This document shows positions 1 to 7,669 of a stretch of 44,733 nucleotides of DNA, one piece after another. Made by a program: the position numbers and the translations under genes. The stretch is from Alphaproteobacteria bacterium (GTDB lineage: Bacteria > Pseudomonadota > Alphaproteobacteria > SP197), in the NCBI GenBank assembly GCA_016869675.1, contig VGDP01000025.1:1-44733 (forward strand). The letters are read 5' to 3'. The notes beneath the pieces are model-generated. The model was not told the origin of the DNA. It was given only the letters and a program-made list of their open reading frames with translations, and did not search any database. The first letter of the stretch is position 1. Every line of letters starts with the position of its first letter.

Positions 1-374
1 CGGCGCGTTTCGACGCCGAGGGCGGCACCGCAATGTGGGGGGTCTTCGACTTTTGGCAGGAAGACCTGAATGGCGGCCGGGCGGATGCCTCGCTCGGCAA
101 CGTGCTCAAGGCCAAGTTCGGCGCCCTGCACGCGCGCGCGCTTTCGGGTGCGCTGGCATCCTGGCGCGCGAGCGCGCAAGGCCGCGTCGCCGAGATACTC
201 GTGCTGGCCGAGTGGGGTGCGGCCATCGCCGCCGACGCCGAGGCGATGCGCCGGGGCCGGACGCTTGCCGCGCGCCTTGTGCGCGACGCCGAAGCGGCTC
301 GGCTGCGGCTAACGCCGGTCGAAGCCGGCGTCCTCGCGCGCGCCGCCGAAGCGGGCGCCGTCGCCGCATCGTGA
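1..374 (+). CDS. C-terminal part of an unidentified protein (cut by window start)
   Basis: The reading frame is open from base 3 to a TGA at 372-374, so only the last ~123 residues are visible; the first internal ATG is at 33. The visible part starts with an aromatic stretch (MWGVFDFWQED) and continues as an Ala/Arg-rich, probably helical tail. I do not recognise a family and see no catalytic motif. A 25-base gap separates it from the antiporter gene. Codon use matches the downstream genes, so it is probably a real gene end. Confidence 0.5.
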   Translation, partial: ARFDAEGGTAMWGVFDFWQEDLNGGRADASLGNVLKAKFGALHARALSGALASWRASAQGRVAEILVLAEWGAAIAADAEAMRRGRTLAARLVRDAEAARLRLTPVEAGVLARAAEAGAVAAS

Positions 375-399
375 GAGCCGAACGCATGGTCGGGCCCGC

Positions 400-1632
400 G
401 TGAGCAATCCCGAGCTTTCTCAGTTCTTCCTTTCGCTCGTGCTGCTGCTGTCGGCGGCGCTCGCGTGCGGCCACGGCTTCGCGCGCCTGGGCATGCCGCG
501 CGTCATCGGCGAGATCTGCGGCGGGCTTCTCTTGGGACCCTCCGCCCTTGGCCTCGTCGCGCCCGAGTTGCACACCTGGCTGTTCCGGGGTTTCGCCGCG
601 CAGGAGACGCTGCTTTCGGCCTTCTACTGGCTGGGCATGTGCCTTCTCATGTTCACGGCGGGATTCAATCTGTCGCCCAGCCTCGCGCGCGAGGACAGGC
701 GGATGCTGGCGGCCCTCGTCGCTGGCGGATTGGTCCCGCCCTTCGCCCTGGGCTGGTTCGCGGCCCCCCTCCTGCCCAATTCCGCCGGCGCCGATCCCAC
801 GGCCTTTGCGCTCGTGGTGGCAATCGCGGCCTCGGTCACCTCGATCCCCGTGATCTCGCGGATCTTCATGGAACTGGGATTGATGGATGGACGCTTCGCC
901 AAGCTCACCTTGGCGGCGGCGGCCTTGCAGGACCTGGTGCTGTGGGTGGTGCTCGCCATCGCCACGTCGATCCAGGTGCGTCACGACGCGGACATCACGG
1001 GTTTGGGCGGCGCCGTCGCGATGACGCTCGTCTTCGCGCTCGTGTCGGTTCTGTTGCTGCCCACGCTCGCCCATCTCGCGAGCCGGCTCACGGCGTGGCG
1101 TCCGGGGGAGGCGCCGCTCTTGGGCTACGCCATGCTGCTGTGCCTCGCCTTCGTGGCCACCGCCAGTCTTCTCGAGGTCAATCTCATCTTCGGCGCCCTG
1201 CTCGCGGGCTTGGTGATCGCGCGCTTTCCGGCCAAGCGTTTCGAGGCGGCGAAGACGCGCATCGCGGACATGTCGCTGTGGTTTTTCGTGCCGATCTATT
1301 TCGCGCTGGTGGGCTTGAAGATCGACCTGCCGGGCGATTTCGCGCTAGGCGTGACACTCGCCTTCCTCGCGCTGTCGTCGGTCGCCAAGATCGGTTTCGT
1401 GGCGGGTGCGGCGCGCCTGGCGGGCGCGGATGGCGGCCGCGGTCTCGATTTTGGCATCGCCATGAACGCGCGCGGCGGGCCCGGCATCGTCCTGGCGAGC
1501 GTGGCGCATGCCGCCGGCATCATCGATGCGACGCTGTTCGTCGCCTTCGTGCTCGCCTCAATCCTCACCTCCTTGGCGGCCGGCACCTGGCTGCGCCGGC
1601 GCCTCGCCAAGGGCGCGGCACTCGCCGCTTGA
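400..1632 (+). CDS. Cation/proton antiporter, CPA2/KefB-type membrane domain
   Basis: A 410-residue, very hydrophobic protein with about 12 predicted membrane segments. The early GHGFARLGMPRVIGEICGG stretch and the following LLGPSALG are typical of the Na+/H+ exchanger (CPA2) family that exchanges K+ or Na+ for protons in the inner membrane. It ends shortly after the last membrane segment, so the C-terminal TrkA-N/RCK regulatory domain of KefB/KefC is absent. The start is a GTG at 400, after the upstream stop. The sulfate-activation pair follows 7 bases after its stop. Substrate is unknown; a role linked to glycan export or sulfate handling would be speculation. Confidence 0.85.
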   Translation: MSNPELSQFFLSLVLLLSAALACGHGFARLGMPRVIGEICGGLLLGPSALGLVAPELHTWLFRGFAAQETLLSAFYWLGMCLLMFTAGFNLSPSLAREDRRMLAALVAGGLVPPFALGWFAAPLLPNSAGADPTAFALVVAIAASVTSIPVISRIFMELGLMDGRFAKLTLAAAALQDLVLWVVLAIATSIQVRHDADITGLGGAVAMTLVFALVSVLLLPTLAHLASRLTAWRPGEAPLLGYAMLLCLAFVATASLLEVNLIFGALLAGLVIARFPAKRFEAAKTRIADMSLWFFVPIYFALVGLKIDLPGDFALGVTLAFLALSSVAKIGFVAGAARLAGADGGRGLDFGIAMNARGGPGIVLASVAHAAGIIDATLFVAFVLASILTSLAAGTWLRRRLAKGAALAA

Positions 1633-1639
1633 TGTCTTG

Positions 1640-2182
1640 ATGAGCGGCGCGCGCGGCACCGTCATTTGGCTGACCGGCCTTTCGGGCGCGGGCAAGAGCA
1701 CGATCGCCGAGGCGTTGGTGGGCCACTTGAAGCTCGCGCGGCCCGACACCGTCCTTATCGATGGCGATGCCGTGCGCGTCTTGTTCGGCGGCGATCTCGG
1801 CTATGACGAGGCCGCGCGCCATCAACAAATCCGCCGCATCCAGGGCTTGGCCCATTGGTTGGGGCGCCAGGAGCTATGCGTCGTGGTGGCCGCGCTCTAC
1901 GCCCACCCCGATCTTCTGGCGTGGAACCGCGCGCACTTGCCAGGCTATTTCGAGATCTATGTCGAAGCCCCGCTCGACCTCCTGCGCGCGCGCGACGGCA
2001 AGGGCCTCTACGCGGGTGCCGCCGCGGGTACGGTGCGCCACGTCGTTGGCATGGACATTCCCTGGCATGCGCCCAAGCACCCGGACATGGTGATCGACGC
2101 CCAACGCATGGAGCCGCCAGCCGACACGGCCGCGCGAATCATGGCGCGCCTCGCGGGGCGGCGGACCGAGACGGCCGCATGA
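1640..2182 (+). CDS. cysC: Adenylylsulfate (APS) kinase
   Basis: Phosphorylates APS to PAPS, the sulfate donor for sulfotransferases. The 180-residue product has a P-loop GLSGAGKST at residues 13-21, the IDGDAVR motif at 40-46, the DLGYDEAARH segment matching the CysC DLGF/DR region, and the KGLYAGAAAGTV segment near the C-terminus. At 180 residues it is slightly shorter than typical CysC (~200). The ATG at 1640 is chosen because it places the P-loop at the usual distance; the frame is open further upstream but overlaps the antiporter. Its stop overlaps the ATP sulfurylase start (ATGA), so the two are probably co-translated. The sulfotransferase at 5803 is the obvious user of its product. Confidence 0.9.
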   Translation: MSGARGTVIWLTGLSGAGKSTIAEALVGHLKLARPDTVLIDGDAVRVLFGGDLGYDEAARHQQIRRIQGLAHWLGRQELCVVVAALYAHPDLLAWNRAHLPGYFEIYVEAPLDLLRARDGKGLYAGAAAGTVRHVVGMDIPWHAPKHPDMVIDAQRMEPPADTAARIMARLAGRRTETAA

Positions 2183-3258
2183 GCGAAAGCCTCGCGCTCA
2201 ACCGCAACCAGTATCTCGAGCTGGAGAAGATCGCGCTCGGCGCCTTCGCGCCGCTCGACGGTTTCATGACCGAGGCGCAGTTCCGTTCGGTCGTGGAGAC
2301 CATGCGTCTGCCGGACGGCCACGTCTTCTCCATTCCCGTCGTGCTCGACATCGACAAAGACACCGCGGACCGCTTCGAGGCGGCCTCGCAAATCGATCTC
2401 TACCATGACGGCGTCTGTGTCGGCCGGCTGTGGCCCAGCGATTTCTACGGCTGTGACAGGCCGGCCGCCGCCCGCCACGTGTTCGGCACGGACGATCCCA
2501 GCCATCCGGGCGTCGCTTATTTCTTGGGCCTGAAGGCGGTCTTCGTGGGCGGGCGCGTCGAGTTGTTGCGTCGGACCACCTTCGACATCTCGCCCGATGA
2601 GTTGACGCCCGAGGAAACGCGCGCGGCCTTCAAGGCCCGCGGCTGGACGACGGTGGGCGGGTTCCAGACGCGCAATGTGCCGCACCGGGCGCACGAGTAC
2701 CTGCTGCGCGTGGCGCTCGAGCACGTGGACGGGCTGTTCGTGCAACCGCTTGTCGGGCATCGCCGCGACGGCGACTACACGCCGCAGGCCGTCATGCGCG
2801 GGTATCGGGCGCTCGTGGGTTCCTTTCTTCCCAAGGACCGCATCGTACTCGGCATTCTTTCGACCGTCATGCGCTACGCCGGCCCGCGCGAGGCGATCTT
2901 CCACGCCATCATCCGGCGCAATTACGGCTGCACCCATTTCATTGTCGGCCGCGATCATGCGGGTGTGGGCGGATGGTACGGCGACTACGACGCGCACGCG
3001 CTGACCAAGCACTTCGACGGCGAACTCGGCATCGAGATCATGCGACTTAAGGGTCCGTATCATTGCGATATCTGCGACGGCATCGTGACCGAGAAGACCT
3101 GCCCCCATTTCGGCACGCCGGCGACGCGCGCCATCAGCGGCACGGACATGCGCCGGATTCTCGTGGACGGCGCCGTGCCCGATCCGCGCCTCATGCGCCC
3201 GGAGATCGTCGCGGCGCTCAAGGGCGTTTCCCTGTTCATCGAACAGAGTGACCCATGA
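2179..3258 (+). CDS. sat: Sulfate adenylyltransferase (ATP sulfurylase), single-domain type
   Basis: Makes APS and pyrophosphate from ATP and sulfate. The 359-residue protein shows the ATP sulfurylase active-site signatures QTRN (163-166) followed by HRAH (169-172), and GRDH (257-260) with AGVG after it. This is the homo-oligomeric Sat family, not the CysDN type. It is somewhat short for the family (often ~390 residues), mainly because the N-terminal domain begins close to the NRNQ segment. It overlaps cysC upstream and the pyruvate kinase downstream by ATGA. Separate sat and cysC genes inside a glycan cluster, without the reductive assimilation genes, point to PAPS for sulfation rather than cysteine synthesis. 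Confidence 0.9.
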   Translation: MSESLALNRNQYLELEKIALGAFAPLDGFMTEAQFRSVVETMRLPDGHVFSIPVVLDIDKDTADRFEAASQIDLYHDGVCVGRLWPSDFYGCDRPAAARHVFGTDDPSHPGVAYFLGLKAVFVGGRVELLRRTTFDISPDELTPEETRAAFKARGWTTVGGFQTRNVPHRAHEYLLRVALEHVDGLFVQPLVGHRRDGDYTPQAVMRGYRALVGSFLPKDRIVLGILSTVMRYAGPREAIFHAIIRRNYGCTHFIVGRDHAGVGGWYGDYDAHALTKHFDGELGIEIMRLKGPYHCDICDGIVTEKTCPHFGTPATRAISGTDMRRILVDGAVPDPRLMRPEIVAALKGVSLFIEQSDP

Positions 3259-4682
3259 GTGCCACCCGAATCGTCTGCACCATCGGACCCGTGACCCAGA
3301 CGCCGGAAGCTGTCCGCGCGCTCGCCCAAGCGGGCATGAGCGTCGCGCGCTTCAACGGCAGCCACGGCACGTTGGAGTGGCACAAGGAGGCGATCGCCGT
3401 CGTGCGCGCCGCGGCACCGGGCATCCCGGTCCTGCTCGACATCCCGGGCCGGAAGATCCGGACCGGCGCGCTCGCGGTCGAGCCGTTCTTCAAGGCGGGC
3501 GAAAACATCGTCCTGACGACCGAGCCCGGCCACGATGGTTCGCGCAAGGTGCCGATCACGAACGACCGGCTTCACCTGGACCTCTCCGCCGGCGACCAGA
3601 TCCTGGCCGATGACGGGACGCTGCGCTTCACCGTGCTTTCCGTCGTCGGGAACGACATCACCTGCAAGGCGGAAAACGCGGGCCAACTGCGAAGCCGCAA
3701 GGGCATCAACGTCCCGCACGTCCGCCTGCGCGGCGACCTGATCACGCCGCGCGACCACCAACTCGTGGAGTTCGCCCACAAGAACGGCGTGGACTTCATC
3801 GGCATCAGCTTCGTCGAGTCCGCCGTCCATGTCGAAGCCGTGCGCGAGCTGGCGGGCGATTGGCCGCGCATCGTCTCCAAGGTCGAGAGCCGGGGCGGGG
3901 TCGACAATCTCGAGGAGATCGCCGCCGCAACGGACGCGATCATGATCGATCGCGGCGATCTCTCGGTGGAAACCAGCCTCGCCGACGTGGCGATCATGCA
4001 GAAGCGGATTCTGGACGCCGGCGCCCGGCACGGAAAGCCCGTGATCGTGGCGACCGAGATGCTGCATACCATGATCGCCAATCCCTTCCCGACCAAGGCT
4101 GAGGTCAGCGACATCACCCAGGCGGTGCTCGACGGCTGCGCGGCGACGATGCTTTCGGGCGAGACGGCGGTCGGCGCGTATCCGGTGGACGCCGTGCGCT
4201 GCATGCGCCAAGTCGCCGCCGCCGCCGAATGCCACATGCAAGCGGAATTGGACGGCCGACGCCCGGCGTCCGACGCGGCCGAGCCCAATGCGCTCGCCGA
4301 GGCAACGGCGCTTTTGTGCCGTGAGCTTCCGATCACCAAGATCGTCGTTTTCACGCGCAGCGGTTTCGCGGCACGCCTCATCTCCGCGCGCCGGCCGCGC
4401 CAGCCCATCATCGCGGTAAGTGACGATGCGATGGCCGCGCGCAGCTTCAACCTTTTCGCCGGAACGACGGGCTGCCACACGCGCACCAAGTTCACCCGCA
4501 CCTCGACCGAGCACATCGTCGCAGGCTTGGAGGAAATGTGGCGCGCGGGCGTGCTCAACGACGCCGACGTGATTCTCGTCACGGGCCGCAGCTATTCCCG
4601 CGCCGGACACCGCATGAACCTGATCCAGGTTCACCACATCTCGGACCTCGCGGAGACGCTCAAGTGGCGGCGCGAAAGCTAG
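3255..4682 (+). CDS. Divergent pyruvate kinase family protein
   Basis: A full-length (475-residue) pyruvate kinase-fold protein. It opens with RIVCTIGP, and many catalytic positions are kept: R32, N34 and S36 in RFNGSHG, D62, K209 and E211 in SKVE, RGD at 233-235, T267 in ATEML, and MLSGETA near 300. Several conserved surroundings differ: the usual DTKGPEIR is DIPGRKIR at 62-69, NFSHG is NGSHG, and the Ala before RGD is Asp. The C-terminal domain is present. Placed between ATP sulfurylase and a sugar nucleotidyltransferase, it is unlikely to be the housekeeping glycolytic enzyme. It may tune PEP or ATP for the pathway (nonulosonate synthases consume PEP) or act on another phospho-enol substrate. 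Confidence 0.85.
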   Translation: MSATRIVCTIGPVTQTPEAVRALAQAGMSVARFNGSHGTLEWHKEAIAVVRAAAPGIPVLLDIPGRKIRTGALAVEPFFKAGENIVLTTEPGHDGSRKVPITNDRLHLDLSAGDQILADDGTLRFTVLSVVGNDITCKAENAGQLRSRKGINVPHVRLRGDLITPRDHQLVEFAHKNGVDFIGISFVESAVHVEAVRELAGDWPRIVSKVESRGGVDNLEEIAAATDAIMIDRGDLSVETSLADVAIMQKRILDAGARHGKPVIVATEMLHTMIANPFPTKAEVSDITQAVLDGCAATMLSGETAVGAYPVDAVRCMRQVAAAAECHMQAELDGRRPASDAAEPNALAEATALLCRELPITKIVVFTRSGFAARLISARRPRQPIIAVSDDAMAARSFNLFAGTTGCHTRTKFTRTSTEHIVAGLEEMWRAGVLNDADVILVTGRSYSRAGHRMNLIQVHHISDLAETLKWRRES

Positions 4683-5806
4683 GCCCGCGCACGCCCCGGC
4701 TCGCCGGAGCGGCGAACCGAACGGCCCAGGTGGACGGCCTCGTCTGCGCCGGGACTGCAACGGTGGCCGAAGCCCTGGCGCGCATCGACCGCGCCACGCC
4801 CAATCTGTTTCAGATTGTCGTCTCGGCGGACCGCCGGGTGCTCGGCACCGTGACCGACGGCGACGTACGGCGCGCGATGCTACGCGGCGTTGGGATGGCG
4901 GACCCAGTGACACGGTGCATGCGCGCGACGCCCATTCTCGGGCGAGTGGGCGAGGACGTGACCAACGCCGTGCTGCTCCGGCGCGCCTGGTTCCTGCCGG
5001 TGGTCGAAAAGCGGGGGCGGCTCGACCATGTCCTCGTTCAGCGCCGCTTCGAGCAGCCGATGAACCACGCCCTTGTCATGGCGGGCGGATTCGGGCGGCG
5101 CCTGGGCGGGCTCACGCGCGACACGGCCAAGCCCCTGCTCGAGGTCGGCGGACGGCGCATCCTCGACCGCGTGCTCGAGCAATTGGAGCTGGCCGGCGTC
5201 GGCGTGATCCACATCGCGGTCCACTACAAGGCGCAGATGGTCAAGGACTTCATCCGCGCGCGGAACAACCTCGCCCAGATGTCTTTCATCGAGGAATCCG
5301 AGCCTCTGGGCACCGCGGGCGCCATCGCCCAGCTCGCCAACCGCATCGATGAGCCGCTCCTTGTCACCAACGGCGATGTCCTGACCGAAGTCAATTTCCG
5401 ATCCTTGGGCGAGTTCAATGCACGGCACGGTTACGACGGCACCATTGCCGTCTCGCGCTACGACACCCAAGTTCCCTTCGGCGTCATCCGCCAAACGCCG
5501 GACGGCGCGTTCGCCGGTATCGACGAGAAGCCGAGCGTGACGCATTTTGTCGCCGCCGGGCTCTACTACCTTTCGCCGGAGTTCGTCGCGCTCGCTCCGC
5601 GGGGCCGAGCGGTGGACATGCCGGAGCTGTTGATGCTTGGCGCCAATGCCGGGCTGCGCATCGGCCTGTTTCCCGTGCACGAATACTGGAAGGACGTTGG
5701 CCGGCCCGACGACCTCGTGCAGGCGGGCCGCGATTTCGGCGCGCCCAAGGGCGCGCCGACGCGCAAGAGGCCGACGGCGGGCAAAAAGAAGCGCGCGCGA
5801 CGATGA
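4664..5806 (+). CDS. ptmE: CBS-domain sugar-phosphate nucleotidyltransferase (PtmE-like)
   Basis: Likely activates a sugar-1-phosphate to an NDP-sugar. Residues ~28-130 form a CBS-pair region (VTDGDVRR at ~63-70). From ~136 a Rossmann nucleotidyltransferase domain begins with LVMAGGFGRRLGGLT and KPLLEVGG, with VTNGDVLT as the later metal-binding region. This architecture is that of Campylobacter PtmE, a glucosamine-1-phosphate guanylyltransferase in the legionaminic-acid route; the nucleotide used here cannot be read directly. GTG 4664 overlaps the pyruvate kinase end by 19 bases; GTG 4730 is an alternative start. The last ~20 residues are a Lys/Arg-rich tail. It overlaps the sulfotransferase by ATGA. 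Confidence 0.8.
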   Translation: MAARKLGPRTPRLAGAANRTAQVDGLVCAGTATVAEALARIDRATPNLFQIVVSADRRVLGTVTDGDVRRAMLRGVGMADPVTRCMRATPILGRVGEDVTNAVLLRRAWFLPVVEKRGRLDHVLVQRRFEQPMNHALVMAGGFGRRLGGLTRDTAKPLLEVGGRRILDRVLEQLELAGVGVIHIAVHYKAQMVKDFIRARNNLAQMSFIEESEPLGTAGAIAQLANRIDEPLLVTNGDVLTEVNFRSLGEFNARHGYDGTIAVSRYDTQVPFGVIRQTPDGAFAGIDEKPSVTHFVAAGLYYLSPEFVALAPRGRAVDMPELLMLGANAGLRIGLFPVHEYWKDVGRPDDLVQAGRDFGAPKGAPTRKRPTAGKKKRARR

Positions 5807-6675
5807 ACGCGCCCAAGGAGATCGCCTTCCCGGAGCGGTTCATCTTCACGGTCGCCTCGGGCCGGTGCGGACAAGCCTCATTCACCGAGTGGATCAATTG
5901 CCACGTTCCCGATGCCCATGCCGCCTTCGAGGAGCCGCACGCGCGGGTTCGGCTGCCGGGCTTCCTCGGCGATGTGGAGCGCCGCGTTCGCCGCCAATTC
6001 GTCGAAACCGACGAATTGTTGGGCCGAGGGAGGGTGTTGGCCGCCTATGCGCGCGGCGACGACGGCTATCTGGCCCGTGTCGCGGCCAAGCGCGTCGCCA
6101 TGGCAGGACGCTGGTGCGCGGCCGCGAACAAGTCCATCTATGTCGACGTGAGCAAGTACTATGCGCGCGGCCTGCACGCCGGTTTCTCGCGAGTCGTGCC
6201 GCGGTTCGGCCTAGCCATCCTGCTGCGCGATCCGGTCGCCAACATGCGGAGCTTCCTCAACCGGGGAAAGGATTTTTTCAAGGACAACGCTCGACCCGAT
6301 GCGCCGCGCAATTGCCTGCGCATGACGGACCCTGACCTGGCCAAGGGCGAACTTTATCTGTGGGCCTGGTGCGAGATGTATCTTCGCTACCTTCAACTCC
6401 GCCACTCAGGGCAGGTCACGCACGTGGCCGAAATTCCGACGCGCGACTTGGACAACGCCGGCCGCATGGCCGAACATTTCCGCGCACTCGACCTGCCCCA
6501 TCGCCCGCTCGTCCGCGTCCCGGTGCGCAACACCAATCTCGAGGCGGGCCGCGGCGCGACCGCCGTCTCGGCGGAGGACCTTCGGCTCTTCGAGCGCTTC
6601 ATGAACCGCTTGCCGGCAAGCGCGCTGGACAGCTTGTCCGTCCTCAGGACATACGCGCCTCAGGTGGCTGCTTGA
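5803..6675 (+). CDS. Sulfotransferase (PAPS-dependent), putative
   Basis: A 290-residue protein with a degenerate sulfotransferase 5'-PSB loop near the N-terminus (TVASGRCGQASFTEW, residues ~16-30) and a 3'-phosphate-binding segment LLRDPVANMRS at ~140-150, where R142 and S150 would hold PAPS. This matches the carbohydrate sulfotransferase fold only distantly, but the upstream sat/cysC pair makes PAPS and strongly supports the call. The ATG overlaps the previous stop (ATGA) and its own stop overlaps the TTG start of the next gene. Predicted role: adding sulfate to a glycan residue in the cytoplasm. No signal peptide or membrane segment is seen. Confidence 0.7.
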   Translation: MNAPKEIAFPERFIFTVASGRCGQASFTEWINCHVPDAHAAFEEPHARVRLPGFLGDVERRVRRQFVETDELLGRGRVLAAYARGDDGYLARVAAKRVAMAGRWCAAANKSIYVDVSKYYARGLHAGFSRVVPRFGLAILLRDPVANMRSFLNRGKDFFKDNARPDAPRNCLRMTDPDLAKGELYLWAWCEMYLRYLQLRHSGQVTHVAEIPTRDLDNAGRMAEHFRALDLPHRPLVRVPVRNTNLEAGRGATAVSAEDLRLFERFMNRLPASALDSLSVLRTYAPQVAA

Positions 6676-7662
6676 GCGCGCTGCGCTTCGTTCCTCTCGG
6701 CCTCAAACTGTGGCTCCCGGGCTATCGGCGCCGGCACTACGTGCGCCATGCCGCGATCATCGCGGCGATCGGCGAGGCGATGGAGCGTCTCACGCTGGGC
6801 CGCGATGGCGCTGTGCCGTGGGTCGAATCCGCCTCAGAAAGCCTGCGCCTCTACGGATTTGAGACAGAACCGAAGAATCTCGAACTCTACGATCTCTTGC
6901 GTCCCGCGCTACCGGCCGCCCTCGTGCGCACGCATTTCCGCCTGGTCAAGGATTACGTCACGCGCTGGATGTACCCGCACATGCGGCCCGATCTTGGCCC
7001 GGTCGGCTACACCCTCGACCGGTTGCACGGCCTCCACGGCCAGCATAAGGGCAACATCGCCGCCTATCCCGACGCGGCCGCGCGCGCGCCTCGCGCGCGC
7101 CTTCGCGCCCGGCAAGACCGACGTGGTGCTCGATTGCGGCACGTTCCTCGGCTTCGGGGCGATCCACATGGCGCGCGCCGCCGCCCAAGGCCGCGTCTAC
7201 GCCGTCGAAGCCAATCGCGCGTGCCACGCACTTCTGTGCCGAAACGTCGAGGCGAACGGCGCGCGCAATGTCGAGCCGATCCACCGCGAGGTTTGGAACG
7301 TCAAAACCGAACTCGCGCTCGAAACCACCGTCGCCCAGGGGAACAGCCTGGTGAGCGAGGTGCAAAAAGGCAACGCACGAGAGCCGGTGCAGACGCTTGT
7401 CATCGACAAGTTCGTCGCAGAGCGGGGCCTTGAGCGCCTCGACATGCTGAGCCTCACGCTCAACGGCGCCGAGGTGGAGGCGCTTGAGGGCGCCACCGAA
7501 ACGCTCCACCGCCTTCGCCCCCGCATCCGCGCCGCCGGCTGGTACACGCGGGGCGACCGGCGCATCGCCGACATTATCCGATCGACCATCGAGAGCGCTG
7601 GGTACGACGTCTTCGTCGGCGCACGGGGCAACGTGATGGCCCTGCCCAAGGAACGGGTCTAG
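6672..7662 (+). pseudogene. FkbM-type methyltransferase, interrupted by a frameshift
   Basis: Two halves of one protein lie in different frames. Frame one runs from TTG 6672 (overlapping the sulfotransferase stop as TTGA) through LKLWLPGYRRRHYVRH to about 7085. The other carries the SAM-binding motif VVLDCGTFLGFGA and the FkbM-like C-terminal part (LDMLSLTLNGAEVEALEG) to the TAG at 7660-7662. One extra base in the CG-repeat at ~7080-7089 explains the shift; removing it joins ...PDAAAR to LARAFAPGKTD in one ~330-residue protein. It may be a sequencing/assembly error in a GC run or a real inactivation. If intact it would O-methylate a sugar. Confidence 0.7.
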
Positions 7663-7669
7663 GAATCCC

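Noticed and set aside
3060-4913. A 617-residue minus-strand frame
   Set aside because: It is antisense to the sat, pyruvate kinase and nucleotidyltransferase genes, whose motifs are unambiguous; its own sequence is Arg-rich and looks non-coding.
7074-7095. The CG-rich simple repeat as a regulatory or phase-variation element
   Set aside because: It is short and lies within a high-GC coding gene; I use it only as the likely site of the frame break.
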